From the NCBI GenBank assembly GCA_026004735.1, contig BPJS01000001.1:2356001-2420000 (forward strand): DNA of 64,000 nucleotides, in the 5' to 3' direction. The DNA is from Isosphaeraceae bacterium. Its GTDB lineage: Bacteria; Planctomycetota; Planctomycetia; Isosphaerales; Isosphaeraceae. Below the pieces are notes generated by a model that ran no database searches, was not told the origin of the DNA, and worked only from the letters and a program-made list of their open reading frames with translations. Position numbers and translations under genes: made by a program. Shown here one piece after another: positions 30,342 through 39,527 of this stretch; the first letter of the stretch is position 1, and every line of letters begins with the position of its first letter.

Positions 30342-30975
30342 CCAAAATCCGGGCTGCCACCGTCTCCTCGTCGGCCGCCGCGTCAATCCGCACTGCCGCT
30401 ACCCGCCGCGACTCCAGTTCCCGCAAATACCCCGCCCGCACGGCGCGATGATAGGCCTCGGTCCGCGCCTCCATCCGATCCCGCGCTGGGCCGCGCCGCG
30501 CCGCCGCCACCTCGGGCGGTACATCCAACACAAGCGTCAGATCCGGCAACACCCCCCCCGTCGCGATCTGCCCCACCGCCCAGACCTCGCCGGGATCCAA
30601 CCCTCCGGCATGGGCCTGGTACACCACATTGGCCATCAGAAAACGATCGCAGACCACCAGCCTCCCCTCGGCCAACGCCGGCCCAATCAGCTCCTCAACC
30701 AATTGCGCCCGACTGGCCATGTACAACAACATCTCGGCCCGGAGACCAATCCGCAGCCCATCCTTGTCGTGGTCTAACAAGAGCGATCGCAACCGCTCGC
30801 CCAACTGCGTGCCTCCCGGATCTCGGCACAGCACTACGTCGTAGCCCCATGCCCGCAGAGCTGCGCTCAGACGCGCCGCCTGCGTCGATTTGCCCCCTCC
30901 ATCCGGTCCATCCAGACTGACAAAAAACCCGCGAGGCGACGACCGCGAGTCCGCCCCTGGTGCGTCGCCGCCCAT
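30301..30975 (-). CDS. tmk: Thymidylate kinase
   Basis: A 224-aa enzyme that phosphorylates dTMP to dTDP. The P-loop is SLDGPDGGGKSTQAARL, the substrate motif is CRDPGGTQLGERLR (family DR/EPGGT), and VVCDRFLMANVVYQ is the DRY-type motif with DRF. LVLDVPPEVAAARRGPARDR contains the lid. GAGGG lies 8 bases before this ATG; an alternative GTG start is six codons upstream. It precedes holB on the same strand with overlap, an arrangement seen in many bacteria. Confidence 0.94.
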   Translation of the reverse strand: MGGDAPGADSRSSPRGFFVSLDGPDGGGKSTQAARLSAALRAWGYDVVLCRDPGGTQLGERLRSLLLDHDKDGLRIGLRAEMLLYMASRAQLVEELIGPALAEGRLVVCDRFLMANVVYQAHAGGLDPGEVWAVGQIATGGVLPDLTLVLDVPPEVAAARRGPARDRMEARTEAYHRAVRAGYLRELESRRVAAVRIDAAADEETVAARILDEVRRALERRAGT

Positions 30976-31028
30976 CGTCCCGCCCTCGACCACGTGACCT
31001 GCGGACCGCCGGCCCTCCCTCGGCGGCC

Positions 31029-31568
31029 TCAGGACGCCACGTCCGGTTTCGGCGGCATCATGCCCACCCCTTCGTCCGCCGTGCCGGTCACCGGCCCCAG
31101 CGTCTGCGTTTCACCCCGTAGCCACGCATCCGCCTCCGCGAAGAGCTGACGGATTTTGAGATGATAAAGCAGGTTTGTTATTTCTTCGAACGATCCCCAG
31201 CGGTACCAGTGACCATGCGGATCTTCGGCATGTTCGCTCGAGCGGGCCAGCCCCGCGCAGTCGTAGACTTCAACCACGAAGTAGGCGACCGTCTTGAACA
31301 CCTTGCGCCCGCGCCGCAAGTAGGTGTAACTGAGGCTTCGCTCGAACCCCTCGCGAAACGCCCACTCGGTCAGGCTTGTCTCTTCCTGAAACTCGCGCGC
31401 GGCCGTCTGCCGCGGAGTTTCCCCGGGCTCCATGCCGCCCTTGGGGAACTCCCAGCGGGCTCGCGGGTTGCGCACCGTCGCCGAATGCAGCACCAGATAA
31501 GAAAGCGAGCCGTCCGCCTCGATCCGAAACGGAATCACTCCGGCCGAGTTTTCATACAACGGCGTCAT
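31029..31568 (-). CDS. Nudix hydrolase
   Basis: A 179-aa protein whose Nudix box GGMEPGETPRQTAAREF continuing QEETSL keeps all catalytic Glu and Arg residues. The N-terminus (YENSAGVIPFRIEADG) and the following segment KGGMEPGE resemble bis(5'-nucleosyl)-tetraphosphatases and similar house-cleaning enzymes. The last 25 residues are an unstructured extension. Its ATG overlaps the stop of the lipoyl-like gene (ATGA), so the two are translationally coupled. Substrate not known. Confidence 0.9.
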   Translation of the reverse strand: MTPLYENSAGVIPFRIEADGSLSYLVLHSATVRNPRARWEFPKGGMEPGETPRQTAAREFQEETSLTEWAFREGFERSLSYTYLRRGRKVFKTVAYFVVEVYDCAGLARSSEHAEDPHGHWYRWGSFEEITNLLYHLKIRQLFAEADAWLRGETQTLGPVTGTADEGVGMMPPKPDVAS

Positions 31569-31846
31569 GGAGGCTCGCTACTTCCAGCCAGATCGCCCTC
31601 GCCGTCGACGGCCAGGTGCGCCAGAATCTGGCCCGGCCGGACTCGCTCATCCTCCTGGACACGAATCCGCGCCAGTCGGCCGTTCGCCGGCGACGGCACA
31701 TCGAAGGTCGCCGCGCCGACAACCACTTCGACCAGCCGGTCCCCCTCCCAAACCTCGTCCCCCTTCCGAGCATACCAGTGGCTGATCAGGATCGGCTCTT
31801 CGGGAGCGATGCCTAGCTCGGGAAGGGTCACGAATCGCAGGCGCAT
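31565..31846 (-). CDS. Lipoyl/biotinyl-type domain protein lacking the attachment lysine
   Basis: A 93-aa stand-alone domain with the fold of E2 lipoyl domains: LRFVTLPELGIAPEEPILIS, HWYARKGDEVWEGDRLVEV, VVGAATFDVPSPANGRLARI and EDERVRPGQILAHLAVDG. In lipoyl domains the hairpin reads ETDKAT with the modified lysine; here it reads VVGAAT, so neither lipoate nor biotin can be attached at that site. The stop overlaps the Nudix start. A degenerate scaffold or ligand-binding role is possible. The upstream ORF extension is Arg-rich and not likely to be translated. Confidence 0.7.
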   Translation of the reverse strand: MRLRFVTLPELGIAPEEPILISHWYARKGDEVWEGDRLVEVVVGAATFDVPSPANGRLARIRVQEDERVRPGQILAHLAVDGEGDLAGSSEPP

Positions 31847-32069
31847 GGCGAGACCGACCAGCGAGGCCGCTGTCGCACGCGGACGACCGCCTGTTCTTTG
31901 CAGGCGGCGACCCAATCAACTGCATTTTACTTGCGCCTGCCGGCTGACGCCAGTATGACCCGGATCCTCATGTCTCGTTTTCGCCCAGAGGGCTTGCCGC
32001 GGAAACTTTGGCCCAGGGTCTTAGGTAATTTGTGCGTATCGGTGTTCCCGAGTCCAATCGGAGTCCGTT

Positions 32070-33905
32070 ATGTCGGCCTGCCTCGCCCTGATCCTCCTGC
32101 TGGCAGCCCCAGAGGATCCCCCTGCGCTGGATCGCCTGGTCGGTTCGGCCGTTCCCGACTTCACCCTGACTAACACCCTCGACGGAAAACCGATCGGCCT
32201 CCGCGATCAGGCAGGCCACGCCGCCACCGTCCTCGTTTTTACGGGCGTCGAATGCCCGATCGGTGACTTGTATCTTCCTCGCCTGATCGAACTCCACCAG
32301 ACGTATGCACCACGCGGGGTTGCCTTCCTGGCCCTCAATAGCAACGCCGGCGACGATGAACCGACCGTCGCCCACCACGCCCGCCAGTTCGGCCTGACCT
32401 TTCCCGTCCTGAAGGATCACGATGGCGCGATCGCCAGCCGCCTCCAGGTCGAGCGGACCTGCGAGGTGATCCTCCTGGACGCCCAAAACCGGATCCGCTA
32501 CCGCGGCGCCATCGACGACCAGTATGGCTATGGCACCCGGCGTCGCAATCCCGTCCATCACTACCTCCGCGACGCCCTCGACGCGGTGCTCGATGGCCGC
32601 GAGCCAGACACGACCGCAAGTTCCGTCGCCGGCTGTCCGATCGACCGATCCGCAACAAATCCAGCCCGCCCCGCCCCCCGGATCCGGCCCGCCGCCGACT
32701 CCATCGTCGAAGCCCTCCGTCAGATCGAACCGGACATCGACCCCGACTCCCTCGGCTCAGTCACCTATGCCGACCACGTGGCCCCCATCCTCCGCCAGCA
32801 TTGCCAGTCTTGCCACCGTCCCGGTCAGGTCGGTCCCTTCCCCCTGCTCACCTACGACGACGCCCGCCGCCACGCCGACGGCATCCACGAAGTCGTCGAG
32901 TCCCGCCGGATGCCTCCCTGGCACGCCGACCCCCGCTACGGCCAGTTCGCCAACGACCGCCGGCTCTCGGCCCATCAACGCGCCACGCTCCTGGCCTGGG
33001 TCGAACAGGGAGCCCCACGCGGCGATGCCCGCCGTGAACCTCCGCCCGCTGACTGGCCCGAAGGCTGGACCATCGGCACCCCGGACCTCGTTTTCGAAAT
33101 CCCGGAACCGTTTATCGTCCCCGCCGACGGCGTCGTCCCCTACCAACACTTCGAGGTCCCGACCGGCTTCACCGAAGACCGCTGGATTCAGGCCCTCGAA
33201 CCACAGCCTGGCGACCGTTCCGTCGTCCACCACATCATCGTCTATCTCAAACCCCCGGGCACACGTCTGCGCGAGATCGACGCCCTCGAGCATCTGGCTG
33301 GCTACGCCCCCGGCGACATGCCCACGGCCCTGCCGGACGGCATCGCCAAGCGCATCCCGGCCGGCTCCTCGCTCGTCTTCCAGCTCCATTACACTCCGAC
33401 GGGTAAGGTCCGGCGTGATCAAAGCCGCGTCGGCATCTGGTTCGCCAGGTCCGAACCCAAATACCGGGCCAGAACGGTCCCCGTCCTCAACTCGAAGTTC
33501 ACCATTCCGGCCGGCGACCCCAATCATGAGGTTCGCGCCACCAGCCGCCCCGTTCCACGCGACACCCCGCTGCTCGGCTTCTTCCCCCACATGCACCTTC
33601 GCGGCAAGGATTTCACCTACACCGCCGTTTATCCTGACGGCTCCCGCGAGATCCTGCTGTCGGTCCCACGCTACGACTTCGCCTGGCAGAGCTACTACTG
33701 GCTCAAAGAGCCCAAGATCCTCCCCAAAGGCACCCGCCTCGACTGCGTGGCCCACTTTGACAATTCGACGGCCAATCCGGCCCTCACCGAACAAGACGCC
33801 TCCAAACCCGTCCGCTGGGGCGATCAGACCTGGGAGGAAATGATGATCGGCTACGTCGACCTGCTCGAGCCGATCGAACCTCCGGCCGATCCCGCCGGCG
33901 AGTGA
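32070..33905 (+). CDS. Redoxin - cytochrome c - copper monooxygenase-like fusion protein
   Basis: A 611-aa exported protein. MSACLALILLLAAPEDPP is a short signal. Residues about 25-180 are an AhpC/TSA-type thioredoxin fold with a single peroxidatic-like Cys (FTGVECPIGDLYLPRL). Residues about 225-310 hold a haem c site, HCQSCHRPGQVGPF, followed by SRRMPPWHAD, where Met could be the axial ligand. Residues about 330-600 resemble the copper type II ascorbate-dependent monooxygenases: SVVHHIIVYLKPPG (CuA-like His pair) and GFFPHMHLRGKDF (CuB-like HxH). Planctomycete genomes carry this fusion in several copies. An extracytoplasmic redox function is inferred; the substrate is not known. It stands alone between opposite-strand genes upstream and a plus-strand gene 360 bases downstream. 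Confidence 0.85.
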   Translation: MSACLALILLLAAPEDPPALDRLVGSAVPDFTLTNTLDGKPIGLRDQAGHAATVLVFTGVECPIGDLYLPRLIELHQTYAPRGVAFLALNSNAGDDEPTVAHHARQFGLTFPVLKDHDGAIASRLQVERTCEVILLDAQNRIRYRGAIDDQYGYGTRRRNPVHHYLRDALDAVLDGREPDTTASSVAGCPIDRSATNPARPAPRIRPAADSIVEALRQIEPDIDPDSLGSVTYADHVAPILRQHCQSCHRPGQVGPFPLLTYDDARRHADGIHEVVESRRMPPWHADPRYGQFANDRRLSAHQRATLLAWVEQGAPRGDARREPPPADWPEGWTIGTPDLVFEIPEPFIVPADGVVPYQHFEVPTGFTEDRWIQALEPQPGDRSVVHHIIVYLKPPGTRLREIDALEHLAGYAPGDMPTALPDGIAKRIPAGSSLVFQLHYTPTGKVRRDQSRVGIWFARSEPKYRARTVPVLNSKFTIPAGDPNHEVRATSRPVPRDTPLLGFFPHMHLRGKDFTYTAVYPDGSREILLSVPRYDFAWQSYYWLKEPKILPKGTRLDCVAHFDNSTANPALTEQDASKPVRWGDQTWEEMMIGYVDLLEPIEPPADPAGE

Positions 33906-34265
33906 GCCAACCTCCATCCGCGTACCTCTGTACCGCCCCTACGCCGCTCCAGAGAGGCTTGCCGGGAATCGGGCGGAGGCATGGCTCGGGGGATGGCTGC
34001 AATCCACACTGCCTCCACACGCCCAGCGACCGCCCCCCGGCCCCTCCAAGCCTCTCGTCCACCCACCACCGGGGCCGGTCGCAACCGGTTCCGGTCGGCA
34101 ACCGTCGACCCGCTCTGGCGTTGCGAATCCGACCCGGCCGACCCGATCGGAGCGATGCCGCCTGCCATTCCCGCCGAACCCCCATCGCCACGTGGTTCTT
34201 CCGCGTTACAATTAAGATGTTGTATCGCGCTTTTTCGCAGGCCATCCCCGGTGGAGCCTTTCCCG
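33906..34265. other. Intergenic region with a possible promoter
   Basis: 360 bases between two plus-strand genes. The open frames crossing it are Pro/Arg/Ser-rich and not protein-like. TACAAT at 34207-34212 is a fair -10 element about 54 bases before the next ATG, without a good -35. Nothing else is recognised. Confidence 0.35.
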
Positions 34266-35270
34266 ATGCCTCGGGTGGTTCGCTGCATGTTCCTTGCTGG
34301 GATCGCGCTCACGGCGGCGGTCTGCCCCACCGCCGGTCAGGTCGCTCCGTCCGCCTCGCCCGACAATCCTATTCCTGAAGCCTTGGCTCCCTTTGAGCAC
34401 CTGATCGGCGCCTGGAAAGGGCAGGGGATCCCCACTGCCAACAAATTGCGTGGCTGGCCCGAACGCCACCTCTGGGCCTGGGCGTTCGCCGACGGCCAGC
34501 CCGTGGCCCTGACCATTGAGTTCGAGGGCAGCAAGCTGCTCAAGCAGGCTCGACTCTCCTACCAAGACAACGCCTACCGTCTTGAAGGACTCGATGCCCA
34601 GGGCCAACCCGTCGCCTTCTCCGGTTCGCTCGACTCCCAGCGCCAAAATCTGACCCTGGAGCGCGACGCCCCCCATCCCGACGGCACCATCGCGCGCCTC
34701 ATCCTTCGGCTCAACAGCAACCAGATACGCTACGTCCTCTGGGACGAACGCCGTCCCAAGGGCGCCGTCCGATTCGCCCGCGCCACCGAGATCCTCATGG
34801 GGAAGGAAGGCGAGTCGTTCGCCGCCGGTTCGGCTGCCGCCAACCTCCCCAAGTGCATCATCACTGGCGGGGCTGCCACACTCTCGGTCTCCCACCAGGG
34901 TCGGTCGTACCCTGTCTGCTGCACAGGCTGCCGCGACGAATTCCTGGCCGACCCCGAGCGCTGGCTGAAAAAGCTCGCTGATCGCAACGCAGCCGCGCGC
35001 CGCCCACCGGCCGACGACCCGCCTCCCAACCCCCAGCCGCCGCCCTCCCAGCCCTGCGGCGAGACCCCAGCCCCCGACTCCCGAACCTCCTGCGCCTTGG
35101 ACTCTTCCCATCGGGCCGATCAGCGGCCGCACCGCGGATTCAACTCCGAATTCGCCAGCGAACCTCCGGCCTCCATCACCCGCAACCCGATCGTGTTCCT
35201 GGACGAGACCATCACGCCCTCGACACCTCGGGCCGCTGCTCGCTTCGAAGCCTTCAGCGGCAATCGCTGA
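34266..35270 (+). CDS. Secreted protein with a YHS-like CCxGC domain
   Basis: A 334-aa protein with signal peptide MPRVVRCMFLAGIALTAAVC. Residues about 30-185 are a beta-rich domain (LIGAWKGQGIPTANK, LWAWAFADGQPVALTIEF) that looks lipocalin-like. A YHS-like domain follows, CIITGGAATLSVSHQGRSYP then VCCTGCRDEFLADPERWL, matching the Cys pattern of the lipoprotein at 20056. The tail of about 90 residues is Pro-rich and disordered. GGAG lies 9 bases before this ATG; the longer upstream frame is not coding. A role in periplasmic metal handling is inferred only from the Cys motif. Confidence 0.75.
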   Translation: MPRVVRCMFLAGIALTAAVCPTAGQVAPSASPDNPIPEALAPFEHLIGAWKGQGIPTANKLRGWPERHLWAWAFADGQPVALTIEFEGSKLLKQARLSYQDNAYRLEGLDAQGQPVAFSGSLDSQRQNLTLERDAPHPDGTIARLILRLNSNQIRYVLWDERRPKGAVRFARATEILMGKEGESFAAGSAAANLPKCIITGGAATLSVSHQGRSYPVCCTGCRDEFLADPERWLKKLADRNAAARRPPADDPPPNPQPPPSQPCGETPAPDSRTSCALDSSHRADQRPHRGFNSEFASEPPASITRNPIVFLDETITPSTPRAAARFEAFSGNR

Positions 35271-35336
35271 CCTTTCCCCAATCGGCGCTGTCCGTGCGCG
35301 CGATCAACCGGTCCCCTTTGCGGAGGCGACGCCCCA

Positions 35337-36143
35337 ATGGACGGCTTCCCGCTCTGCCTCAACACCAGCACCATTCAGCCCACGCCCCTCCTGGAAAAGA
35401 TCCATATCGCGGGTCGCCTCGGCTACGACGCCATCGAGCCCTGGATCGGCGAAATCGATGCCTTCGCCGAACGCGGCTCGCTCGGCGAATTGCGGCGCAT
35501 CATTACCGACGCCGGACTGCATGTGGCCAGCGTCATCGCGGTCGAGGGCTGGCTCGATTCGGACCCCAGCCGCCGCACAGCCGCCCTCGATGAGTGCCGT
35601 CGCCGCATGGATTCAGCCGCCGCGCTCGGCTGCCCATTCCTGGTGGCCACCCCACCAGACCAGCCCGTCGAAACTGACCGGGCCGTCGACGCCTACGCCC
35701 GGCTGCTCGACCTTGGCCGCCACCACTCCATCCGCCCCGCCCTCGAATTCCTCGGCTTTGCCCCCAGCATCAAAACCCTCGACTCCGCCCTAGCCATCGC
35801 CCGAGCCACCGGCAACCCCGACGCCTGCGTCGTCGCCGACGTTTTCCACCTCCTCCGCGGCGGCGGCTCGCTCGACGACCTGCTCCAGCTCAAACCGGGC
35901 GAACTGGCCATCTTTCACATCAACGATCTCCCAGCCTCTCCTCCGTTCCTCGACCAGTCCGACTCCGATCGCGTCCTTCCCGGCGACGGCGTCGTCGACC
36001 TGCCCCGCGTGATCTCCCACCTCCGCACCGTTGGTTACAACGGTCCGCTTTCGCTCGAACTGTTCAACAAAGAGCTTTGGAAGCAACCACCCGAGGACGT
36101 CGCCCGCCGCGGCCTCGAGCGCCTCCAGAAGCTCCTCGACTGA
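35337..36143 (+). CDS. Sugar phosphate isomerase/epimerase family protein
   Basis: A 268-aa TIM-barrel of the xylose-isomerase-like (AP endonuclease 2) superfamily. LCLNTSTIQPTPLLEKI begins strand 1; YDAIEPWIGEID, ALEFLGF (metal-ligand Glu), CVVADVFHLLRGG (Asp/His), ELAIFHINDLPA and GYNGPLSLELFNKELW (final Glu) supply the usual divalent-metal site. Family members epimerise or isomerise sugars, inosose or hydroxypyruvate. The exact substrate cannot be read from sequence. It runs toward the aldolase gene, which is convergent with it. Confidence 0.88.
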   Translation: MDGFPLCLNTSTIQPTPLLEKIHIAGRLGYDAIEPWIGEIDAFAERGSLGELRRIITDAGLHVASVIAVEGWLDSDPSRRTAALDECRRRMDSAAALGCPFLVATPPDQPVETDRAVDAYARLLDLGRHHSIRPALEFLGFAPSIKTLDSALAIARATGNPDACVVADVFHLLRGGGSLDDLLQLKPGELAIFHINDLPASPPFLDQSDSDRVLPGDGVVDLPRVISHLRTVGYNGPLSLELFNKELWKQPPEDVARRGLERLQKLLD

Positions 36144-36214
36144 CCACTGGCGCAACCCTAAAGCACCATCCCCAGGGATCGGACCGACGCCTCCCCCGCG
36201 AGCGCGGCCCCCGT

Positions 36215-37012
36215 TCAATACCGCGCCACCTCAGCTCCCGCGGCCTGGGGATCGATCGCCCGCGCGACATGTGCCAGACCGTCGAGCATAAATTTGAGCT
36301 CGCTGGCAACCGCCACGAACCGCCATCCTTCCTCGATCCGCAACCGGGCGTCCTCCACCGTCGAGACATGCAAGCCCGCCGCCACCCCATGCCGATCGCA
36401 GGCCTGGCGAATCCGCGCCAAAGTCGCCTCAAACCGCTCGCGACTCGGTGGGCTTCCGTCCGACCCCCGCATCGACGCCGCCAGGTCATTCGGCCCCACA
36501 AACACCGCGTCGATGCCCGGCACCGCGTAGATCGCGTCGGCTCGTTCGACCGCCTCGATGTGCTCGGCCTGAATCACGACGAGGATTTCGTCGTCGGCCC
36601 GCGCGTAATACGTCGCGGCGTCTGTCCCGAAGTTGAGCGCATGCAGGCTCCCGCCCACCGAACGGTTTCCCCGCGGCGGGTACTTCGTTGCTGCCACGAT
36701 CGCCCGCGCCTCCTCGGCCGTCATGACCATCGGCGCGACGATCCCCATGGCTCCGGCGTCGAGGACTTGCTTGATCAGGTCGTGACGGCCCGTCGGAACC
36801 CGCGCCAGGGCTACGCAGCCGGAGTCGGCAATCGCCCCAAACATCAAAGACGCCGTGTTCAGATCAACCGGCGAGTGCTCCATATCGACCGTGAGCCACG
36901 GCAGCCCCAGCCGCGCTGCGAACCGCGCCGCATGGGGACTCCCCAACGACAACCACGTTCCAACCTGCGGCTGGCCTGCGCGCAACGCACGCTTGACGGC
37001 ATTGACCTTCAT
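36215..37012 (-). CDS. HpcH/HpaI class II aldolase
   Basis: A 265-aa metal-dependent pyruvate aldolase of the phosphoenolpyruvate/pyruvate superfamily. [54 protein letters not shown] (Arg in the substrate site), [32 protein letters not shown] (metal Glu) and [15 protein letters not shown] (metal Asp) follow the family order. The start is supported by GGGAGG 10 bases upstream of the ATG; a longer frame is Gly/Ser-rich and unlikely. The substrate is probably a 4-hydroxy-2-oxoacid or a keto-deoxy sugar acid, which cannot be distinguished here. Confidence 0.92.
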   Translation of the reverse strand: MKVNAVKRALRAGQPQVGTWLSLGSPHAARFAARLGLPWLTVDMEHSPVDLNTASLMFGAIADSGCVALARVPTGRHDLIKQVLDAGAMGIVAPMVMTAEEARAIVAATKYPPRGNRSVGGSLHALNFGTDAATYYARADDEILVVIQAEHIEAVERADAIYAVPGIDAVFVGPNDLAASMRGSDGSPPSRERFEATLARIRQACDRHGVAAGLHVSTVEDARLRIEEGWRFVAVASELKFMLDGLAHVARAIDPQAAGAEVARY

Positions 37013-37089
37013 GGCGGCCGAACCTCCCGGGGCCGAGTCTGAACCATCCCCGCTTTCTCGGCAAGTCCCCGTCGGGCCGCTGTCATCCC

Positions 37090-37614
37090 TCAGACCGTCG
37101 CTCCCACCTCGGCCAGATCCTCGGACCGCGGTTGCCCCAGCACCGCCCGGCCGACCGCTATGGGCCGGATTCCCCACTCGATCTCACGTAAATACGGCGC
37201 GATGTATCTCCCATAAGCCGCTCGGCGATCCGCCGGCAGCCCCCGGAAGCCCACGATCCGCCCCCGGCAGCTCGGTCGCCCGCAGCGACACGCGCCGGCC
37301 TGATACTCAATCTCCCATTCGAATGTGGCGTAATCCACAGTCAGTTCTTCCCCGGCCGCCAACGCCCGCAAGGAATGAATCTCCAAGATCCGGGCCTCGC
37401 GCCGAATCAGTACCCCGCAATTCGGTTCGCACGAATGACGGATTCGTGCCGCCGCACCTCCAAGCTCCAGATGCCGATCGTGGTCCACTTGATACGACCA
37501 GCGCGTCCGCCGCCCAAGCTCCTCACCCCAACCGCGCCAGACGATACTGCCAGCCGGAATCCCACACCGCGTCACCACCCGATCTCCATCCTGGCCCTCG
37601 CGCAACTCAAGCAT
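37090..37614 (-). CDS. SET-domain protein, possible protein lysine methyltransferase
   Basis: A 174-aa protein consisting of a SET domain. [13 protein letters not shown] is the NHSCxPN-type cofactor motif, [14 protein letters not shown] carries the ELTxDY catalytic motif, and [10 protein letters not shown] is a post-SET zinc cluster. [21 protein letters not shown] starts the SET fold. Such domains transfer a methyl group from S-adenosylmethionine to lysine; in bacteria targets are mostly unknown. The upstream extension (28 codons, Arg-rich) is less likely. It follows the aldolase gene's start by 77 bases on the same strand and could share its transcript. Confidence 0.85.
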   Translation of the reverse strand: MLELREGQDGDRVVTRCGIPAGSIVWRGWGEELGRRTRWSYQVDHDRHLELGGAAARIRHSCEPNCGVLIRREARILEIHSLRALAAGEELTVDYATFEWEIEYQAGACRCGRPSCRGRIVGFRGLPADRRAAYGRYIAPYLREIEWGIRPIAVGRAVLGQPRSEDLAEVGATV

Positions 37615-38091
37615 GGCTGTCTTCCGGGAGAGGTATTCGAGACGAGCCGGCCCCCGCCGACCCGACAAGCGCGGCGCCGGGTCACGATCCAACCGCACGC
37701 ACGCCCGAACACCTCACACCGCAAGGTTCATGCCATCGGCGCGATCCTTCCGCTCAACTAGCCCTCATCATCCAACCTAAGCCTCCCGATTCGCCAGATT
37801 TCTGGCGTCGGGCCGGGCTTATCACCCGCGGATCAGTCTCAACCCCTCCTCCGCCCCGGTTAACCTTCCTCCAACCGCGAACCCACACGCCCTCCACGAC
37901 TCGGAGAGACTCTCTGGGACAAACGCCGACCCGGGCTGATTCCACCCGATGCGGTGCTCGTCCCATGGTTGCCGCCCCCGCGGGTCCGACTCATAATGCA
38001 GAAGCGATCGACTTGGGTGATACCCTGCCCCCGGCGACTCCATGCGTTCGGTCCGGTCGCCGTCTTCCCACCTCCGTGAGGGCATGACCGC
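37615..38091. other. Upstream region of the DUF1501 gene
   Basis: 477 bases between the SET gene start (minus) and the DUF1501 gene (plus). No convincing gene. A short hairpin CGCCAGA (37792-37798) / TCTGGCG (37801-37807) and a promoter candidate (listed separately) are the only structures seen. Confidence 0.5.
37969..37997 (+). promoter_or_regulatory. Candidate sigma-70 promoter of the DUF1501 gene
   Basis: TTGCCG (37969-37974), 17 bases, then CATAAT (37992-37997): four of six and five of six matches to consensus with ideal spacing, about 95 bases before the ATG at 38092. Chance occurrence is possible. Confidence 0.4.
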
Positions 38092-39435
38092 ATGTTCACC
38101 CTCCTCGGCCCCACCCACCCGGCCCATTGCGACGGCGTATCCCGCCGCGATTTTCTAAGGGTCGGCAGCCTGACGATGGGCGGGCTCTGCCTGCCCCAGC
38201 TACTGGCCTGCGAAGCGGCCGCTGCTCCAGCCGCCCGCAAGCCCCACAAGTCGGTCATCATGATCTTTCTGGCTGGTGGACCGCCTCACCAGGATATGGT
38301 CGACCTCAAACCAGACGCCCCGCGCGAAATCCGCGGCGAGTTCGAACCGATCGAGACGGTTGTTCCCGGACTGCTCCTCTGCGAGCACATGCCCCAACTC
38401 GCTCAGCGAGCCGACAAACTGGCCATCATCCGCTCAATTGTCGGCTGCCGCGACGAACACACCGCCTACCAAATGCTCACCGGCTACACCGAGACGCCTT
38501 TCAAACGTCAAGGGCGCCCAGCACTTGGTTCCATCGTCTCCTACCTTCAAGGTCCGGTCGATCCGGCGATCCCTCCCTTCGTCGGCCTTTCGCCCAAAAC
38601 GCGCGAACCCCGCTGGGGCGACCCCGGCTTCCCCGGTTACCTCGGCCTGGCCCATGCCCCCTTCACCCCCAACCGCGGCGAGACCGTCGACCCGGCGCGA
38701 ACCGGAATTCCCGTTCCGCGCTACCTGGCACGCAAGTCGCTGCTCCAGCAGATGGACCAACTCCGCCGCCGGCTTGACGATGATTCCAATCTGGTCGGCA
38801 TGGACGCCTTCAACCGCGCCGCCTTCGAAATCCTGACCTCCCCTAAACTCATCGACGCCCTAGACGTCTCCCGCGAAGATCCCCGAATTCGGGCCCGCTA
38901 CGGCATCGGCAACATGAAACCGGAGGCCGACGGCCCCCCCTGTTGCATGGATCATTTCCTGATCGCACGCCGCCTCGTCGAAGCCGGCGCCCGCTGCGTC
39001 ACCATCTCGTTCGGCCGCTGGGACACCCACGGCAACAATTTCAAGGAAAACGCTCGCCGCATCCCCAAGCTCGACATGGCCCTGTCGGCCCTCCTCGACG
39101 ACCTCGAGGCCCGCGGACTCTCGGACGATGTGGCCATCGTCGTCTGGGGCGAGTTCGGCCGCACTCCCAAGGTCAACAAACAGGCCGGCCGGGACCATTG
39201 GCCCCGGGTCAGCATGGCAATCCTGGCCGGCGGCGGCTTCCGCACCGGCCAGGTCATTGGCGCCACCGACAAAGACGCCGCCTACGCCAAGGACCGCCCG
39301 GTCCACGTCCAGGAAGTCTTCGCCACCCTTTACCATCACCTCGGCATTGGGCCGGACGCCCACGTGCCCGATCAGACCGGTCGACCCATGTATCTGCTCG
39401 ACCGCTTCGAGCCAATCCGCGAGCTGATCGGCTAG
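38092..39435 (+). CDS. DUF1501 protein, Tat-exported (first copy)
   Basis: A 447-aa protein of the alkaline-phosphatase-like superfamily branch DUF1501, abundant in planctomycetes. The N-terminus has a twin-arginine signal, SRRDFLRVGSLTMGGL. Conserved segments are VIMIFLAGGPPHQDMVDLKP, CEHMPQLAQRADKLAIIRS, CCMDHFLIARRLVEAGARC, FGRWDTHGNNF, VWGEFGRTPKVN and GRDHWPRVSMAILAGGG, with the Asp/His residues expected for a metal site. Proteins of this family usually pair with a DUF1549/DUF1553 partner; none is adjacent here. Extracytoplasmic hydrolase activity, perhaps on sulfate or phosphate esters, is inferred. A paralogue lies at 52039. Confidence 0.92.
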   Translation: MFTLLGPTHPAHCDGVSRRDFLRVGSLTMGGLCLPQLLACEAAAAPAARKPHKSVIMIFLAGGPPHQDMVDLKPDAPREIRGEFEPIETVVPGLLLCEHMPQLAQRADKLAIIRSIVGCRDEHTAYQMLTGYTETPFKRQGRPALGSIVSYLQGPVDPAIPPFVGLSPKTREPRWGDPGFPGYLGLAHAPFTPNRGETVDPARTGIPVPRYLARKSLLQQMDQLRRRLDDDSNLVGMDAFNRAAFEILTSPKLIDALDVSREDPRIRARYGIGNMKPEADGPPCCMDHFLIARRLVEAGARCVTISFGRWDTHGNNFKENARRIPKLDMALSALLDDLEARGLSDDVAIVVWGEFGRTPKVNKQAGRDHWPRVSMAILAGGGFRTGQVIGATDKDAAYAKDRPVHVQEVFATLYHHLGIGPDAHVPDQTGRPMYLLDRFEPIRELIG

Positions 39436-39527
39436 CCACGCCGTCCGCTCCGCCCGCTCACGCTGACTCTTTCTAACACCCGCCCCCTGATTTCTTCCGA
39501 CTTCCATCACCCCTAGGACTACTCACG

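Noticed and set aside
36077-37042. A 321-codon plus-strand frame opposite the HpcH/HpaI aldolase
   Set aside because: Arg/Pro/His-rich shadow. The minus-strand protein has the full aldolase motif set and a good ribosome site.
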